A stretch of DNA of 64,000 nt from Paenibacillus sp. J45TS6 (GCF_018403285.1 NZ_BOSJ01000004.1:186001-250000); one strand, 5' to 3'; shown: positions 44,471 through 54,836, counted from the stretch's first letter. Notes: generated by a model not told the origin, from the letters alone. Translations and numbers: made by a program.

Positions 44471-46558
44471 TTGAAAGCATCAGAGACAAATTTCCTAAAA
44501 TTTCTACAAGGTACGAAACAATTCATTATTCCTATTTACCAACGGAAATATAGTTGGACTATTCATCAGTGTAAACAATTATGGAATGACATTGTTCGTG
44601 CATCTTCTGATGAACAAATAAAGGGGCACTTTGTGGGATCAATTGTGTATATTGAAAAGGGATTATATCAAATTTCATCAGTTCCGCAATTGCTCGTGAT
44701 TGATGGTCAGCAGAGGATGACAACCTTGAATTTGTTGCTCTTGGCGCTCGGAAAAGCAATTGAGGAGCGGGAGGAACGTTATGAGGTAACCAGAAAGAAA
44801 ATAATGAATTACTATCTGGTTAACAGCGAAGAAGAAGGGGACGACTACCATAAGCTGCTGTTAACACAAAGTGATAATGAAACGTTAATTCGACTGGTTT
44901 TAGATAAGGAATTACCCGAAGAGTATTCACAACGCTTGGTTGAAAATTATAACTACTTTCTTGAAAATCTGAGAAAATCAGATACTGATCTGAATGGAAT
45001 ATATAGAGGTTTATCCAAGTTAATTGTCGTAGATATTTCTTTAGATCGAGATCATGACAATCCTCAACTGATTTTTGAAAGTTTGAACTCGACGGGTCTT
45101 GATTTGTCACAAGCGGACTTGATTCGAAACTATGTATTAATGGGGTTAGAGCCGAAAGAGCAGGAACATGTGTATCGGTCATACTGGTATCCAATGGAGA
45201 GAAGTTTTAGTAATTTTAACGATTCTAATGTATTTGACCGTTTCATGCGTGATTACTTGACAGTAAAAACAGGTCGGATACCTAACATCAATAATGTTTA
45301 TTCCAGCTTTAAAAGCTACATTTTTGCTTTGAAGGAAGTATCTATCGAACAAGTTGTTGAGGATATATATTGCTACTCAAAGTATTATGTTAAACTGGCT
45401 TTTCAAAAGGAAGTTGATTTAGAGATTAATCAAGTATTATCTGACATCAACACTTTAAAAGTAGACGTATCCTACCCATTTTTGTTAGAGGTTTATGATG
45501 ATTTTGAGAATGGAAAATTAACGAAAGAAGATTTTATTTCAATATTAAAGTTAGTTGAATCTTATGTTTTCAGACGAGCGATTTGTGGGGTTCCAACAAA
45601 CTCATTGAATAAAACTTTCTCCAATCTATCAAAGGAAATTGATAAAACAAATTATTTGGAAAGTGCTCAAGTAGCATTTATTAATAAAGAATCTTATAAA
45701 CGATTTCCGAATGATGAAGAGTTCACCCGTGAAATTATGGTTAAGGACATTTACAACTTTAGAAATCGAAATTATTTGCTTAGAAAACTTGAAAATAATA
45801 ATCGCAAAGAGGTTGTAAATATTGAAAGTTACACGATAGAACATATCATGCCACAAAACAAGAATCTATCGATTGAGTGGAGACAAGACTTGGGTCCGAA
45901 TTGGGAAGAAGTGCAAAAGACATATCTACACACTTTAGGTAATTTGACGTTAACTCGTTACAATTCGGAGTTGAGTGATAAGCCATTTAAAATTAAACGT
46001 GATTTAGAAGGTGGGTTTGCGGATAGCCCAATTCGCCTAAACCGAGCAATAGCAAAATTAGATACATGGGATGAGGAAAAAATTAAAATTCGAGCAAAAA
46101 CACTTGCAGATCTAGCCATTTCTATTTGGGAGTTTCCTAGACTGACAGATGATGTGTTGTCTAAATACAATACTTCAGCAGTCACTCAGGATCGTACGTA
46201 TAGCATTGAGGATCATGCTGATTATCTTCAAGGAGAGATGCTATTCTTGTTCGAAGAACTAAGAAGGAGGATATGCAACCTAGATAGCTCAGTAAGGGAG
46301 GAGTTCAAGAAGCTTTATATAGCATATAAGGCAGTAACAAACTTTGTAGACGTAGTACCGCAAAGAAGCCGACTCCGTTTAAGTCTGAATATGTCATTTA
46401 ATGAAATTATAGATCCTAAGGGGATTTGTAAAGACGTAACTAATGTTGGTAGATGGGGTAATGGCGATGTAGAAGTTGGATTATCTTCTTATGATGATCT
46501 CGAATATATTATGAGCTTGATCAAACAAGCTTTTTCGAAGCAGCAAGACGATGAATGA
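44471..46558 (+). CDS. DUF262/DUF1524 protein, GmrSD-like type IV restriction enzyme
   Basis: 695 residues from a TTG at 44471 behind ATGGGGGAGA. The DUF262 (ParB/NTPase-like) domain has FIIPIYQRKYSW and LVIDGQQRMTTL, IFESLNSTGLDLSQADLIRN. The DUF1524 HNH-type nuclease domain has YTIEHIMPQN and HTLGNLTLTRYNSEL. A C-terminal extension (about 570-695) resembles the DUF5655-type tail. Fused GmrS-GmrD proteins cut modified (often glucosylated hydroxymethyl) phage DNA using NTP. It complements the type I system that follows by attacking modified DNA. Confidence 0.88.
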   Translation: MKASETNFLKFLQGTKQFIIPIYQRKYSWTIHQCKQLWNDIVRASSDEQIKGHFVGSIVYIEKGLYQISSVPQLLVIDGQQRMTTLNLLLLALGKAIEEREERYEVTRKKIMNYYLVNSEEEGDDYHKLLLTQSDNETLIRLVLDKELPEEYSQRLVENYNYFLENLRKSDTDLNGIYRGLSKLIVVDISLDRDHDNPQLIFESLNSTGLDLSQADLIRNYVLMGLEPKEQEHVYRSYWYPMERSFSNFNDSNVFDRFMRDYLTVKTGRIPNINNVYSSFKSYIFALKEVSIEQVVEDIYCYSKYYVKLAFQKEVDLEINQVLSDINTLKVDVSYPFLLEVYDDFENGKLTKEDFISILKLVESYVFRRAICGVPTNSLNKTFSNLSKEIDKTNYLESAQVAFINKESYKRFPNDEEFTREIMVKDIYNFRNRNYLLRKLENNNRKEVVNIESYTIEHIMPQNKNLSIEWRQDLGPNWEEVQKTYLHTLGNLTLTRYNSELSDKPFKIKRDLEGGFADSPIRLNRAIAKLDTWDEEKIKIRAKTLADLAISIWEFPRLTDDVLSKYNTSAVTQDRTYSIEDHADYLQGEMLFLFEELRRRICNLDSSVREEFKKLYIAYKAVTNFVDVVPQRSRLRLSLNMSFNEIIDPKGICKDVTNVGRWGNGDVEVGLSSYDDLEYIMSLIKQAFSKQQDDE

Positions 46559-46583
46559 ACAGTAAATTCGGTGGAAATAGAGG

Positions 46584-46614
46584 GATAGACTCTGATAAGC
46601 AGTCTATCTTTTTT
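46584..46614 (+). terminator. Terminator after the GmrSD-like gene
   Basis: GATAGACT / AGTCTATC stem followed by T6. Confidence 0.88.
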
Positions 46615-46707
46615 ATCTCTGAAAGGTTGATTTGTTAACCAAGATGTCACTGAAAATTACAACTATGCAGGTTTTATGTCTATCAATGTCGATTAAACTC
46701 TAATAAA

Positions 46708-46724
46708 CTGTTACTATTGAACTA
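46708..46724 (+). repeat. 17-mer shared with the GmrSD-like gene upstream region
   Basis: CTGTTACTATTGAACTA, identical to 44336-44352. It lies 29 bp before the hsdR start and 119 bp before the GmrSD-like start, so the spacing is not conserved. Possible common promoter part or binding site. Confidence 0.6.
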
Positions 46725-46752
46725 ACTGATTGTTACAGGAGGTCAACAATAG

Positions 46753-49700
46753 ATGTCTGGAAATTTTGGTTTTTTACATAATCGATGGGATATTTTATCA
46801 AACCTTGGTGAGATGGCTGAACGAAATCTCTTTATCGATCCAAATACATCAATAATCAAGCTCCGAATGTTTGGCGAAACGATGACTAAGTTTATTTGTG
46901 CCTTAGAAGAAATAGACGAGACGAAAGAACTAACGCAGGTTGAGCGGCTTTCACAACTCAAACGGGATGATCTTATAACGGATGAGATTGAAGATTATCT
47001 ACATACCCTTCGCAAAATCGGCAACAAAGCTGTTCATGAATCGGGATACGGCTCTACGAGAGAGGCGCAGGCATTATCGCATCTGGCGTTTCGGCTCAGC
47101 GTATGGTTTATGCAAGTGTACGGTGATTGGGACTTCCAAGCGCCTGAGTATATAGAACCGGTACAGGAGGAAACTGTAAGTAATGACGAGCAATTGGCTC
47201 AATTAGCAGAATCTTATGAAGCGAAGATGGAGCGCCTTCAGTTAGAACTTGCTGCGCTTAGACAACAGCAGTCGATCATTACGAATGAGGACAAGAAGAA
47301 ACGTCGTATGAAGTCTAAACAAGCAGGTAGCGCCTTCGCCTTAACGGAAGCAGAGACGAGACTCATTATCGATGAAAAGCTGCGCCAAGCAGGTTGGGAA
47401 GTAGATTCGCAGACCCTTCGTTTCGGACTTGGTGTTCGACCAGAGAAAGGGAGAAATCTCGCGATTGCGGAATGGGCACTTAAAACTGGATTTGCGGATT
47501 ATGCTTTATTTTGTGGTTTAGAGCTAGTCGGTATTGTGGAAGCCAAAAGGATTAGCAGAAACGTAGAGGCGGATATTGCGCAAGCAAAAAAATACGCAAT
47601 GCAGGTCGTCCGTCACGGTGATGAGATTATTCACGGACCTTGGGGCAATTATCAAGTACCATTCCTGTTCTCTACGAATGGTCGTCCCTACCTAGAACAA
47701 CTTAAACATATGTCTGGTATCTGGTTCCTTGATGCTCGCAAGCCGAGCAATCATCCACGTCCTCTGCAAGCTTGGTATTCGCCGCAGGGGCTCAAGGCTC
47801 TGCTGCAGCAGGATGTTGATCAAGCCTCTAAAGATTTGCATGACGAAACGCTCGAATACCTAAAACTTCGTCCGTACCAAGAGGATGCGATCTTGTCTGT
47901 TGAACGTGCGATTGAAGCTGGTGAACGCAATATGCTGCTCGCTATGGCTACAGGTACAGGGAAAACTAGAATGGCGATCGGGCTCATCTATCGTCTGATT
48001 AAGCATAATCGATTCAAACGTATTTTGTTCCTTGTTGACCGTTCGGCGCTTGGTCGTCAAGCGGAGGCAGCATTTAAAGATTCTAAGCTAGAAAGCTATC
48101 ATTCATTTACAGAAATTTTTGAACTTCAGACACTAGACGACAAGAAGCCAAACCAAGAAACTAAAGTCCAGATCGCTACCGTACAGGGTATGGTCAAAAG
48201 GTTATTTTACAATGAGTCAGAGGATGGGGACATTCCTTCAGTCGACCAGTATGATTGTATTATTGTCGATGAAGCACACCGTGGTTATACACTGGACAAA
48301 GAAATGTCGGCGCTGGAGCTTGAGTTCCGTGATCACGAGGATTACGTAAGTAAGTATCGCAAGGTGCTGGACTATTTTGATGCAGTACGTATTGGATTAA
48401 CGGCTACACCAGCTTTACATACGGTTGAAATATTCGGACGTCCTGTATTCAATTATTCTTATAGAGAAGCGGTAATTGACGGCTATCTGATCGATCATGA
48501 ACCGCCAATGCAATTTGAGACTCAACTTAAAAAACACGGGATTAAATGGCAGATTGGCGAAGAAGTTGCTGTCTACGATGTCTCTTCTGGCAATGTGGAC
48601 AAGGAGCTCCTTCAGGACGAAATAAATCTAGAAGTCACTCAGTTCAACAAAACCGTCATTACAGAAAATTTCAATCGCGTCATTTTGGAAGAGCTGACGA
48701 AGTATATCGATCCTGAATCAGAAGGGAAGACACTCATCTTCGCTGCGACAGATGATCATGCAGATATGGTTGTACGGATCTTCAAGGAAGAGCTTGAGAA
48801 AGCGTACGGTGCAGTAGACGACAACGCGGTGCTTAAGATAACAGGTTCGATAAAAGACCCATTACATGCTATCAAGTTGTTCAGAAATGAGCGTCTTCCG
48901 AGCATAGTAGTAACTGTCGACTTACTGACAACTGGTGTGGATATTCCAAGCATTACAAACCTTGTATTTCTGCGACGCGTTCGTTCGCGTATCTTGTACG
49001 AGCAGATGCTGGGAAGAGCGACTAGACGCTGCGATGAGATTGGCAAGGACCATTTTATGATCTATGACGCTGTAGGGATCTACGAAACATTGAAACCGTA
49101 CACGGATATGAAACCGGTTGTGACTAAACCTACAGTAACACTGGACGTACTGACCGAGGAGCTTGCTCAGATCGAGAGCGAAGAGAAGGGGAAACAACAT
49201 AAGGATGAGATCGTGGCGAAGATGCAACGGAAGAAGCGCACTTGGACGTCAAAAGATCACGAGGATTTCGAGGCGTTATCCGGCGGCAAGAAAATTGAGG
49301 AATTTATCACCGATCTAAAGAACATGAGTGCACTACAAGCAGGTGCTGACCTGAAGATGAAGAAATCGCTTGTTGCTTTCATAGATGAGAATCGTGGCAG
49401 AGCGCATCGGATCTATATATCTGAGCATGAAGATAAATTGCTCTCAACCACAAGAGGTTATGGCAATGCGGAGAAGCCGGAAGATTATTTGGAAGGGTTC
49501 CATTCATTCATAACAGAGAATCTGAACCTCATTCCAGCCCTTACTATTATTTGTACGCGTCCAAACGACTTGACTCGTGACGAACTTCGTAAGCTGCGAG
49601 TAGCATTAGATCAGAAAGGATATTCTGAAAAAATGCTGCAAGCGGCTTGGAGAGATGCGAAAAATGAAGATATCGCAGCTGATATTATTAGCTTCATCCG

Positions 49701-50001
49701 CCAGCAAACGTTGGGAGATCCATTAATTAGTCATGAAGAGCGCATTGTAGGCGCGATGAAAAAGATATATGATAGTAAGGTTTGGACAAAGGTTCAGAAG
49801 GACTGGCTAAAGCGGATCGAGAAGCAACTGCTACAGGAATCGGTACTAGACCCGAACCCAGAGCAGGCATTCGATGTCGAGCCTTTTAAGAGTAAAGGCG
49901 GCTATAAGCAGTTGAATAAGATTTTTAACGGTGAGATTGATACCATTGTAACGACAATTAATACTGCGCTATACACACCAAGAAAGAGGGATTTTGCATA
50001 A
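46753..50001 (+). CDS. hsdR: Type I restriction enzyme R subunit (EcoEI-like)
   Basis: 1082 residues. An N-terminal DUF4145-like helical domain (about 1-115) and short coiled coil lead to the HsdR nuclease (GLELVGIVEAKR, about 255-265, the ExK of the PD-(D/E)XK site). Helicase domains have Walker A LLAMATGTGKTRMA, IIVDEAHRGY, LTATPAL and LLTTGVDIPSI with MLGRATRRCD. The C-terminal EcoEI-type domain follows. It needs HsdM/HsdS to cut DNA unmethylated at the recognised site after translocation. The ATG follows ACAGGAGG. The hsdM-S gene begins at the base after its stop. Confidence 0.93.
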   Translation: MSGNFGFLHNRWDILSNLGEMAERNLFIDPNTSIIKLRMFGETMTKFICALEEIDETKELTQVERLSQLKRDDLITDEIEDYLHTLRKIGNKAVHESGYGSTREAQALSHLAFRLSVWFMQVYGDWDFQAPEYIEPVQEETVSNDEQLAQLAESYEAKMERLQLELAALRQQQSIITNEDKKKRRMKSKQAGSAFALTEAETRLIIDEKLRQAGWEVDSQTLRFGLGVRPEKGRNLAIAEWALKTGFADYALFCGLELVGIVEAKRISRNVEADIAQAKKYAMQVVRHGDEIIHGPWGNYQVPFLFSTNGRPYLEQLKHMSGIWFLDARKPSNHPRPLQAWYSPQGLKALLQQDVDQASKDLHDETLEYLKLRPYQEDAILSVERAIEAGERNMLLAMATGTGKTRMAIGLIYRLIKHNRFKRILFLVDRSALGRQAEAAFKDSKLESYHSFTEIFELQTLDDKKPNQETKVQIATVQGMVKRLFYNESEDGDIPSVDQYDCIIVDEAHRGYTLDKEMSALELEFRDHEDYVSKYRKVLDYFDAVRIGLTATPALHTVEIFGRPVFNYSYREAVIDGYLIDHEPPMQFETQLKKHGIKWQIGEEVAVYDVSSGNVDKELLQDEINLEVTQFNKTVITENFNRVILEELTKYIDPESEGKTLIFAATDDHADMVVRIFKEELEKAYGAVDDNAVLKITGSIKDPLHAIKLFRNERLPSIVVTVDLLTTGVDIPSITNLVFLRRVRSRILYEQMLGRATRRCDEIGKDHFMIYDAVGIYETLKPYTDMKPVVTKPTVTLDVLTEELAQIESEEKGKQHKDEIVAKMQRKKRTWTSKDHEDFEALSGGKKIEEFITDLKNMSALQAGADLKMKKSLVAFIDENRGRAHRIYISEHEDKLLSTTRGYGNAEKPEDYLEGFHSFITENLNLIPALTIICTRPNDLTRDELRKLRVALDQKGYSEKMLQAAWRDAKNEDIAADIISFIRQQTLGDPLISHEERIVGAMKKIYDSKVWTKVQKDWLKRIEKQLLQESVLDPNPEQAFDVEPFKSKGGYKQLNKIFNGEIDTIVTTINTALYTPRKRDFA

Positions 50002-52212
50002 ATGGTTAATAAGGATATTGTACAGAAGTTGTGGAATTTGTGTAATGTACTGCGTGATGACGGCATCACGTATCATCAGTATGTAACGGAATTAACGTAT
50101 TTGCTCTTCTTAAAAATGATGAAGGAAACCAACAATGAAGCTATATTGCCGGAGGAGTTTCGCTGGGACACATTGACGGAGAAGCATGGTTTGACCTTGC
50201 AACAGCATTACCGTCAGTTGCTCCTTGATCTTGGAGATCAAGGAAACGAGATTATTAAGCAAATTTACATAAACGCAACTTCGAACATTAAAGAGCCGAA
50301 GAATTTAGAGAAGATCGTTACGTCAATCGATCAACTCAACTGGTATACTGTCGATAAAGAAGGACTTGGTGACTTGTACGAGGGATTACTAGAGAAAAAT
50401 GCGAGCGAGACGAAATCGGGAGCAGGGCAGTATTTTACACCTCGTCCGTTGATTGATGTCATCGTGAAGCTTGTGGACCCACAGCCAGGCGAACGTTGTA
50501 ATGACCCAGCGGCTGGTACTTTCGGTTTTATGATTGCGGCAGATCGTCATGTGCGTAGCAAGACGGATGATTATTTCGATTTGGGACAGAAAGAAGCTGA
50601 GTTTCAGAAGTACCAAGCATTCTCTGGTGTGGAGCTCGTTAAGGATACACATCGACTTGCGATGATGAATGCGATGCTGCACGATATTCATGGCGAAATC
50701 CTGCATGGGGATACTCTCACTAGTGATGGGCAGAATCTCAGTAACTTTGACGTCATCATGACGAATCCACCTTTCGGAACAAAGCAAGGTGGCGAACGCC
50801 CGACACGTGATGATTTAACATTCATGACAACAAATAAACAGCTGAACTTCCTTCAACATATTTATCGTGCATTAAGAGCTAACGGCAAAGCACGTGCGGC
50901 GGTTGTTTTGCCGGATAACGTGCTGTTCGAGAGCGGTGTAGGAGCGAAGATACGTGCTGATTTGATGGACAAGTGCAACCTGCATACAATCCTGCGTTTG
51001 CCGACTGGAATTTTCTATGCCCAAGGTGTTAAGACGAACGTATTGTTCTTCACACGCGAGAAGACAGATAAGGACAGTACGAAGGAAGTGTGGGTATACG
51101 ATCTGCGTACCAACATGCCAAGCTTCGGTAAACGTACTCCGCTGACTAAGGCTCATTTTGACGGGTTTGAGAAGGCTTATAAAGCTGAGGATCGCACGAA
51201 AGTGGAAGATGAGCGCTGGAATGTGTTCACGCGTGAGGAAATTCTGAAGAAGGGCGATAGCTTGGATATCGGCTTGATTGCTGATGAGTCGTTGTCTGAT
51301 TATAACAACCTTCCTGACCCAATCGACTCGGCAGAAGAAGCGATGGCGAAGCTGGAGAAGGCATTGGTTCTGCTTGGTGAAGTCGTTGCTGAACTACGGG
51401 CAGTTGAAAGGAATCGGAATAGCTATGAGGAAAACAAACCTAATTTGTCATTGGTAGCAGAATCACGTATGGTAATGAGCGGAAAAAATGTAAAATCGCA
51501 GGAAGAATTGTTGGAGAAAGCGTTGATACAAGTTGAAGAGCAGCCTTATAAGTTGCCAGAAAATTGGGTTTGGATAAAGCTTGCTTCATGCCTTGAAAAA
51601 GTGGAATATGGGTATACAGCGTCTTCAACAACAGATAAGGTAGGACCACATTTCCTTAGAATTACTGACATTCAGGATAATGATGTTGACTGGAATACTG
51701 TACCTTATTGTGAGATATCGGAAAAAGATAATCTGAAATATCAACTTAAAACTCATGATATCGTTGTAGCTAGAACTGGAGCTACTACTGGAAAGAGTTT
51801 TTTGATAAAGGAACCACCGCATTCTGTATTTGCATCGTATTTGATTCGTTTGAGGACAAACTCTGTTATAATGCCAGAATATTTATGGAGTTTTATGAAG
51901 AGTCCAATGTATTGGAATCAAATAACCGTAGTAAAGAAAGGAAGTGCACAACCAGGAGCCAATGCTCAAATATTAGGAGGTCTTGCTTTACCACTCCCTC
52001 CTCTAACCGAACAAAAACGAATTGCTGACAAAGTCGAAAGACTCTTGGACAAAATCAATCAAGCCAAACAATTAATTGATGTTTCACTTAATAAAAATTT
52101 TGAGATTCTTGAAGCCTCGATACTATCTAGAGCGTTTAAAGGTGAATTAGGCACTAATAACACTGAAGATGAGAGTGCATTTCAAAATTTAATGAATAGT
52201 TTTGATAAATGA
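50002..52212 (+). CDS. hsdM: HsdM-HsdS fusion with a single target-recognition domain
   Basis: 736 residues. The HsdM helical N-terminus (1-130) and N6-adenine methylase domain carry KSGAGQYFTPRPLID, DPAAGTFGF (SAM site) and IMTNPPFGT (catalytic). From about residue 505 an HsdS part follows: LPENWVWIKLASCLEKVEYG, DIVVARTGATTGKSF, LPLPPLTEQKRIADKVERLL. Only one target-recognition domain and one conserved helix are present, half of a normal HsdS, so two fusion chains should pair to form the specificity unit and recognise a symmetric site (inference). No separate hsdS gene lies nearby. Confidence 0.9.
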   Translation: MVNKDIVQKLWNLCNVLRDDGITYHQYVTELTYLLFLKMMKETNNEAILPEEFRWDTLTEKHGLTLQQHYRQLLLDLGDQGNEIIKQIYINATSNIKEPKNLEKIVTSIDQLNWYTVDKEGLGDLYEGLLEKNASETKSGAGQYFTPRPLIDVIVKLVDPQPGERCNDPAAGTFGFMIAADRHVRSKTDDYFDLGQKEAEFQKYQAFSGVELVKDTHRLAMMNAMLHDIHGEILHGDTLTSDGQNLSNFDVIMTNPPFGTKQGGERPTRDDLTFMTTNKQLNFLQHIYRALRANGKARAAVVLPDNVLFESGVGAKIRADLMDKCNLHTILRLPTGIFYAQGVKTNVLFFTREKTDKDSTKEVWVYDLRTNMPSFGKRTPLTKAHFDGFEKAYKAEDRTKVEDERWNVFTREEILKKGDSLDIGLIADESLSDYNNLPDPIDSAEEAMAKLEKALVLLGEVVAELRAVERNRNSYEENKPNLSLVAESRMVMSGKNVKSQEELLEKALIQVEEQPYKLPENWVWIKLASCLEKVEYGYTASSTTDKVGPHFLRITDIQDNDVDWNTVPYCEISEKDNLKYQLKTHDIVVARTGATTGKSFLIKEPPHSVFASYLIRLRTNSVIMPEYLWSFMKSPMYWNQITVVKKGSAQPGANAQILGGLALPLPPLTEQKRIADKVERLLDKINQAKQLIDVSLNKNFEILEASILSRAFKGELGTNNTEDESAFQNLMNSFDK

Positions 52213-52372
52213 TTTATATGACGAAGCCTGCAATAGTTGCGGGCTTCGATCTGTAGAAAACTCCGACTAATCTTCTTTTCACCATACATAAACAACAAAA
52301 TAACGTTTTATTATCTTTTACAACCTCCTCTTAGTATAAACAGACCTGATAGTTTAAGACTAAATAAAGTTT

Positions 52373-52402
52373 AAAGGAGAGCTGATCCGCTCTCCTTTTT
52401 CT
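52373..52402. terminator. Bidirectional terminator between hsdM-S and the second spoVR
   Basis: AAAGGAGAGC / GCTCTCCTTT stem followed by TT. A second hairpin CGAAGCCTGCAA / TTGCGGGCTTCG lies at 52222-52248, just after the hsdM-S stop. Confidence 0.85.
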
Positions 52403-52416
52403 ATCTACATTTATCT

Positions 52417-53853
52417 TTATATACTCTTCCTAATCACCTTATTCCCATCATAGGTAAACTGTATTTTTTTATCATCGACAACTGTCTCAATATAAACTGG
52501 TTTCCCCCATAGTTGATAAACATAAGGGAGTGTTCGTTCCACATACTTTACATCCAGCTCGACACCCTCAAATTGATGCAGTAAGTAAAGCTCCCCTCTG
52601 TGCATATAGTCTCCATCTTTAACGACCAGATAAGGAAATCCGCCATTTACCCTAGAGTAGGCTAGCTGATCCCGTATATTCTCCCATGACTTATCTGTAA
52701 TCTTCCAGTCAGGACCTTTCTTTTCAAATACATATAAATCGAGTTCATTGACCAAATCCTTTGTAAGGTAGTTGCGAATAAAGGAAATATCATGATCAGC
52801 TTCGCGAACTTCAAAAATCTTTTCTCTGCCACGCCCAGGCACTCTCCCGAAACGTTCTCTTTCTTCAGGTGTAGGATTATCCCAGCGCTTCTCGATGTGC
52901 TCAAACATCTTAAGTCCTAGATAATACGGATTTAGTGATTTCGTTGAAGGCTGTACGACAGAAGAATTTAACTTGGCATACTCAATTGTTTCTTCTTCTG
53001 TCAGATCGAGTTCTCTCATGATCCGTTGATGGAAAAAGGTTGCCCAGCCTTCATTCATTATTTTTGTCTCCATTTGTGCCCAAAAGTAGAGCATCTCATC
53101 TCGTAGCATAGTTAGAATGTCTCGCTGCCATGGCTGCAAAACAGGAGAGTATTCCTCGATAAACCATAAGATGTCTTTCTCAGGCTGCGGAGGAAAGCAA
53201 ACAGGATCCTCAGGAGCTGTTTCTGGAGCTTCTGAGGGCTCAAGTGACCAAATATCATCGTATGGTGTTTTTTGAGTTACAGGATCAATTACAGGCTGTT
53301 TATTAGCTAGAGAATTGACGTAAGAATCTTTCCCCATTTGATATGGTTTCACTTTATGAGGATCAATATGTTCTTGTATGGAGAGTACCGCATCAATAAA
53401 CTTCTCCACTTGAAGAGCACCATGAATGATTTCATATTCTCGTATTCTTTCTGCCGTAGCGGTCATGCTTTCGACCATTTGACGATTGGTCTTGGAGAAA
53501 TAGGCGTTATTTTTAAAAAAATCACAGTGGGCTAGGACATGCGCGACGATCAGTTTATTTTGTACGGGAGAATTGCTATCTAGAAGGAATGCATAACAAG
53601 GGTCTGAATTGATGACCAGTTCATAGATCTTGCTTAGTCCCATATCATATTGCATTTTCATTTTGTTAAACGTCTTACCGAAGCTCCAGTGGCTAAAACG
53701 TGTAGGCATACCGTATGCTCCGAAAGTATAGATAATATCGGAAGGGCATATTTCATAGCGCATCGAATAAAAGTCGAGTCCGAATCCCGTAGCGATTTCA
53801 GTAATTTCATCAATGGTGTATTCAAGATCTTTTATATCTTCTTGAGACATCAT
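52417..53853 (-). CDS. Complete second SpoVR (stage V sporulation protein R), carried by the element
   Basis: 478 residues from ATG 53853, 7 nt after TTGGAGGG. It is a full-length SpoVR with [26 protein letters not shown]-type start, [42 protein letters not shown] and [21 protein letters not shown]. It is clearly related to but distinct from the host copy (for example ATFFHQRIM where the host has ASYWHQRII). Its DNA at the site equal to the att core keeps the central bases GCCCAGCCTTC but lacks the ACGAAG arm. I see no good SigE promoter upstream. It may replace the function lost through insertion. Confidence 0.92.
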   Translation of the reverse strand: MMSQEDIKDLEYTIDEITEIATGFGLDFYSMRYEICPSDIIYTFGAYGMPTRFSHWSFGKTFNKMKMQYDMGLSKIYELVINSDPCYAFLLDSNSPVQNKLIVAHVLAHCDFFKNNAYFSKTNRQMVESMTATAERIREYEIIHGALQVEKFIDAVLSIQEHIDPHKVKPYQMGKDSYVNSLANKQPVIDPVTQKTPYDDIWSLEPSEAPETAPEDPVCFPPQPEKDILWFIEEYSPVLQPWQRDILTMLRDEMLYFWAQMETKIMNEGWATFFHQRIMRELDLTEEETIEYAKLNSSVVQPSTKSLNPYYLGLKMFEHIEKRWDNPTPEERERFGRVPGRGREKIFEVREADHDISFIRNYLTKDLVNELDLYVFEKKGPDWKITDKSWENIRDQLAYSRVNGGFPYLVVKDGDYMHRGELYLLHQFEGVELDVKYVERTLPYVYQLWGKPVYIETVVDDKKIQFTYDGNKVIRKSI

Positions 53854-53954
53854 ATTGAAGCCCTCCAACTCATATTTTCTCTAAACGATTGAACTGCTCT
53901 TGAGTTTTAAATTTGTTCTGAACTGGACAGGATGAAGTCAAAAGGAGTGTTCAT

Positions 53955-54539
53955 ATGATACTGATTGTCAGCCTGTTATTGGTGCTGAATTTTATTTTCT
54001 TTCACATGTATACCAGTCAAAAAAAGACCATTGAAAATTACCGTGACAATGCACTTGAAGCTATAACTACACATGAAGATATGAAGGAAACATTGCGTAT
54101 TGGTCTTTACCATCGGTTTAAAAGAGATCTTGAAGAAGACAAAGCTGAAAACCCGTTTTTATTTGAACATTTTGTTGCTGAGATTATGACTTCTGTCCGG
54201 GGAGGAAGCACTTATGTAACGAAAGGTTCTGGTGATTACGGCGTTGATATAGAAGAAGAGACAGATGCAGGTTTATACCTTGGACAAGTTAAGTGTTACA
54301 ACGATTATAATCCTGTTAGTTTTGATCCTATTGCCATCATTCACTCACAAATGGTGAAACAAGGAGCCGTTGGAGGATACGTAATAACGACGGGTAAATT
54401 TACTGCAAATGCGTATAACTATGCAAATGGGCTTAATATTGATTTGATCGATGGGAATCAGCTTGTTGAGTTATGGCTTGAGCATTTGGATTCGAAACGT
54501 GAGAGTGTATCCGAATTCAAAATTGTACCTGCGACATGA
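53955..54539 (+). CDS. Membrane-anchored Mrr-like restriction endonuclease-fold protein
   Basis: 194 residues. One N-terminal membrane helix (about 2-17) precedes a coiled region and an Mrr_cat-type PD-(D/E)XK domain (about 62-180): FLFEHFVAEIM, GSGDYGVDIE and YLGQVKCYN supply the D...QxK-type site (Gln in place of Glu is known in Mrr proteins), then GYVITTGKFTANAYNYA and LIDGNQLVELW. Mrr-type enzymes cut methylated DNA; membrane-anchored forms are of unknown role. The start follows AAAAGGAGTG and it diverges from the second spoVR. Confidence 0.8.
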   Translation: MILIVSLLLVLNFIFFHMYTSQKKTIENYRDNALEAITTHEDMKETLRIGLYHRFKRDLEEDKAENPFLFEHFVAEIMTSVRGGSTYVTKGSGDYGVDIEEETDAGLYLGQVKCYNDYNPVSFDPIAIIHSQMVKQGAVGGYVITTGKFTANAYNYANGLNIDLIDGNQLVELWLEHLDSKRESVSEFKIVPAT

Positions 54540-54602
54540 AATATTTTAGCTGATGTGAAGCAATATACGGTATGATATACTCGAACAAAGGAGGGTGAGG
54601 AT

Positions 54603-54836
54603 ATGAATTTTAGTCTCAAAGCTCCCGATGGAACGGTAATTGAGTCGTATCATAAAGATCACAGGGAGTATATTCGAATAGCAGGGCTTGAATATGAGAT
54701 CTATAATCCTGTTGAAGCATTGGATGCAGATCCCGAGATTAAAGAGATGATAGAAGCTTCGGAACAAGATATTCAGCAAGGGAAAGTATACTCCACAGAT
54801 GATCTGGTTGAAGCGATAAAGCGTGGTGACTGGTAA
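54603..54836 (+). CDS. Antitoxin of a ParE/RelE-like pair
   Basis: 77 acidic residues following AAAGGAGGGTGAGG. The C-terminal EMIEASEQDIQQGKVYSTDD and LVEAIKRGDW resemble antitoxins that wrap ParE/RelE toxins. The next gene starts directly after its stop, as usual for type II modules. No DNA-binding motif is obvious. GTAT-GAT-ATAC upstream (54570-54580) may be an autoregulatory operator. Confidence 0.7.
   Translation: MNFSLKAPDGTVIESYHKDHREYIRIAGLEYEIYNPVEALDADPEIKEMIEASEQDIQQGKVYSTDDLVEAIKRGDW

Noticed and set aside
52417-53853. Second spoVR taken as the native host gene
   Set aside because: It lies between the att sites and is unlinked to yhbH, whereas the split copy overlaps yhbH by 4 nt and its halves share the att core.
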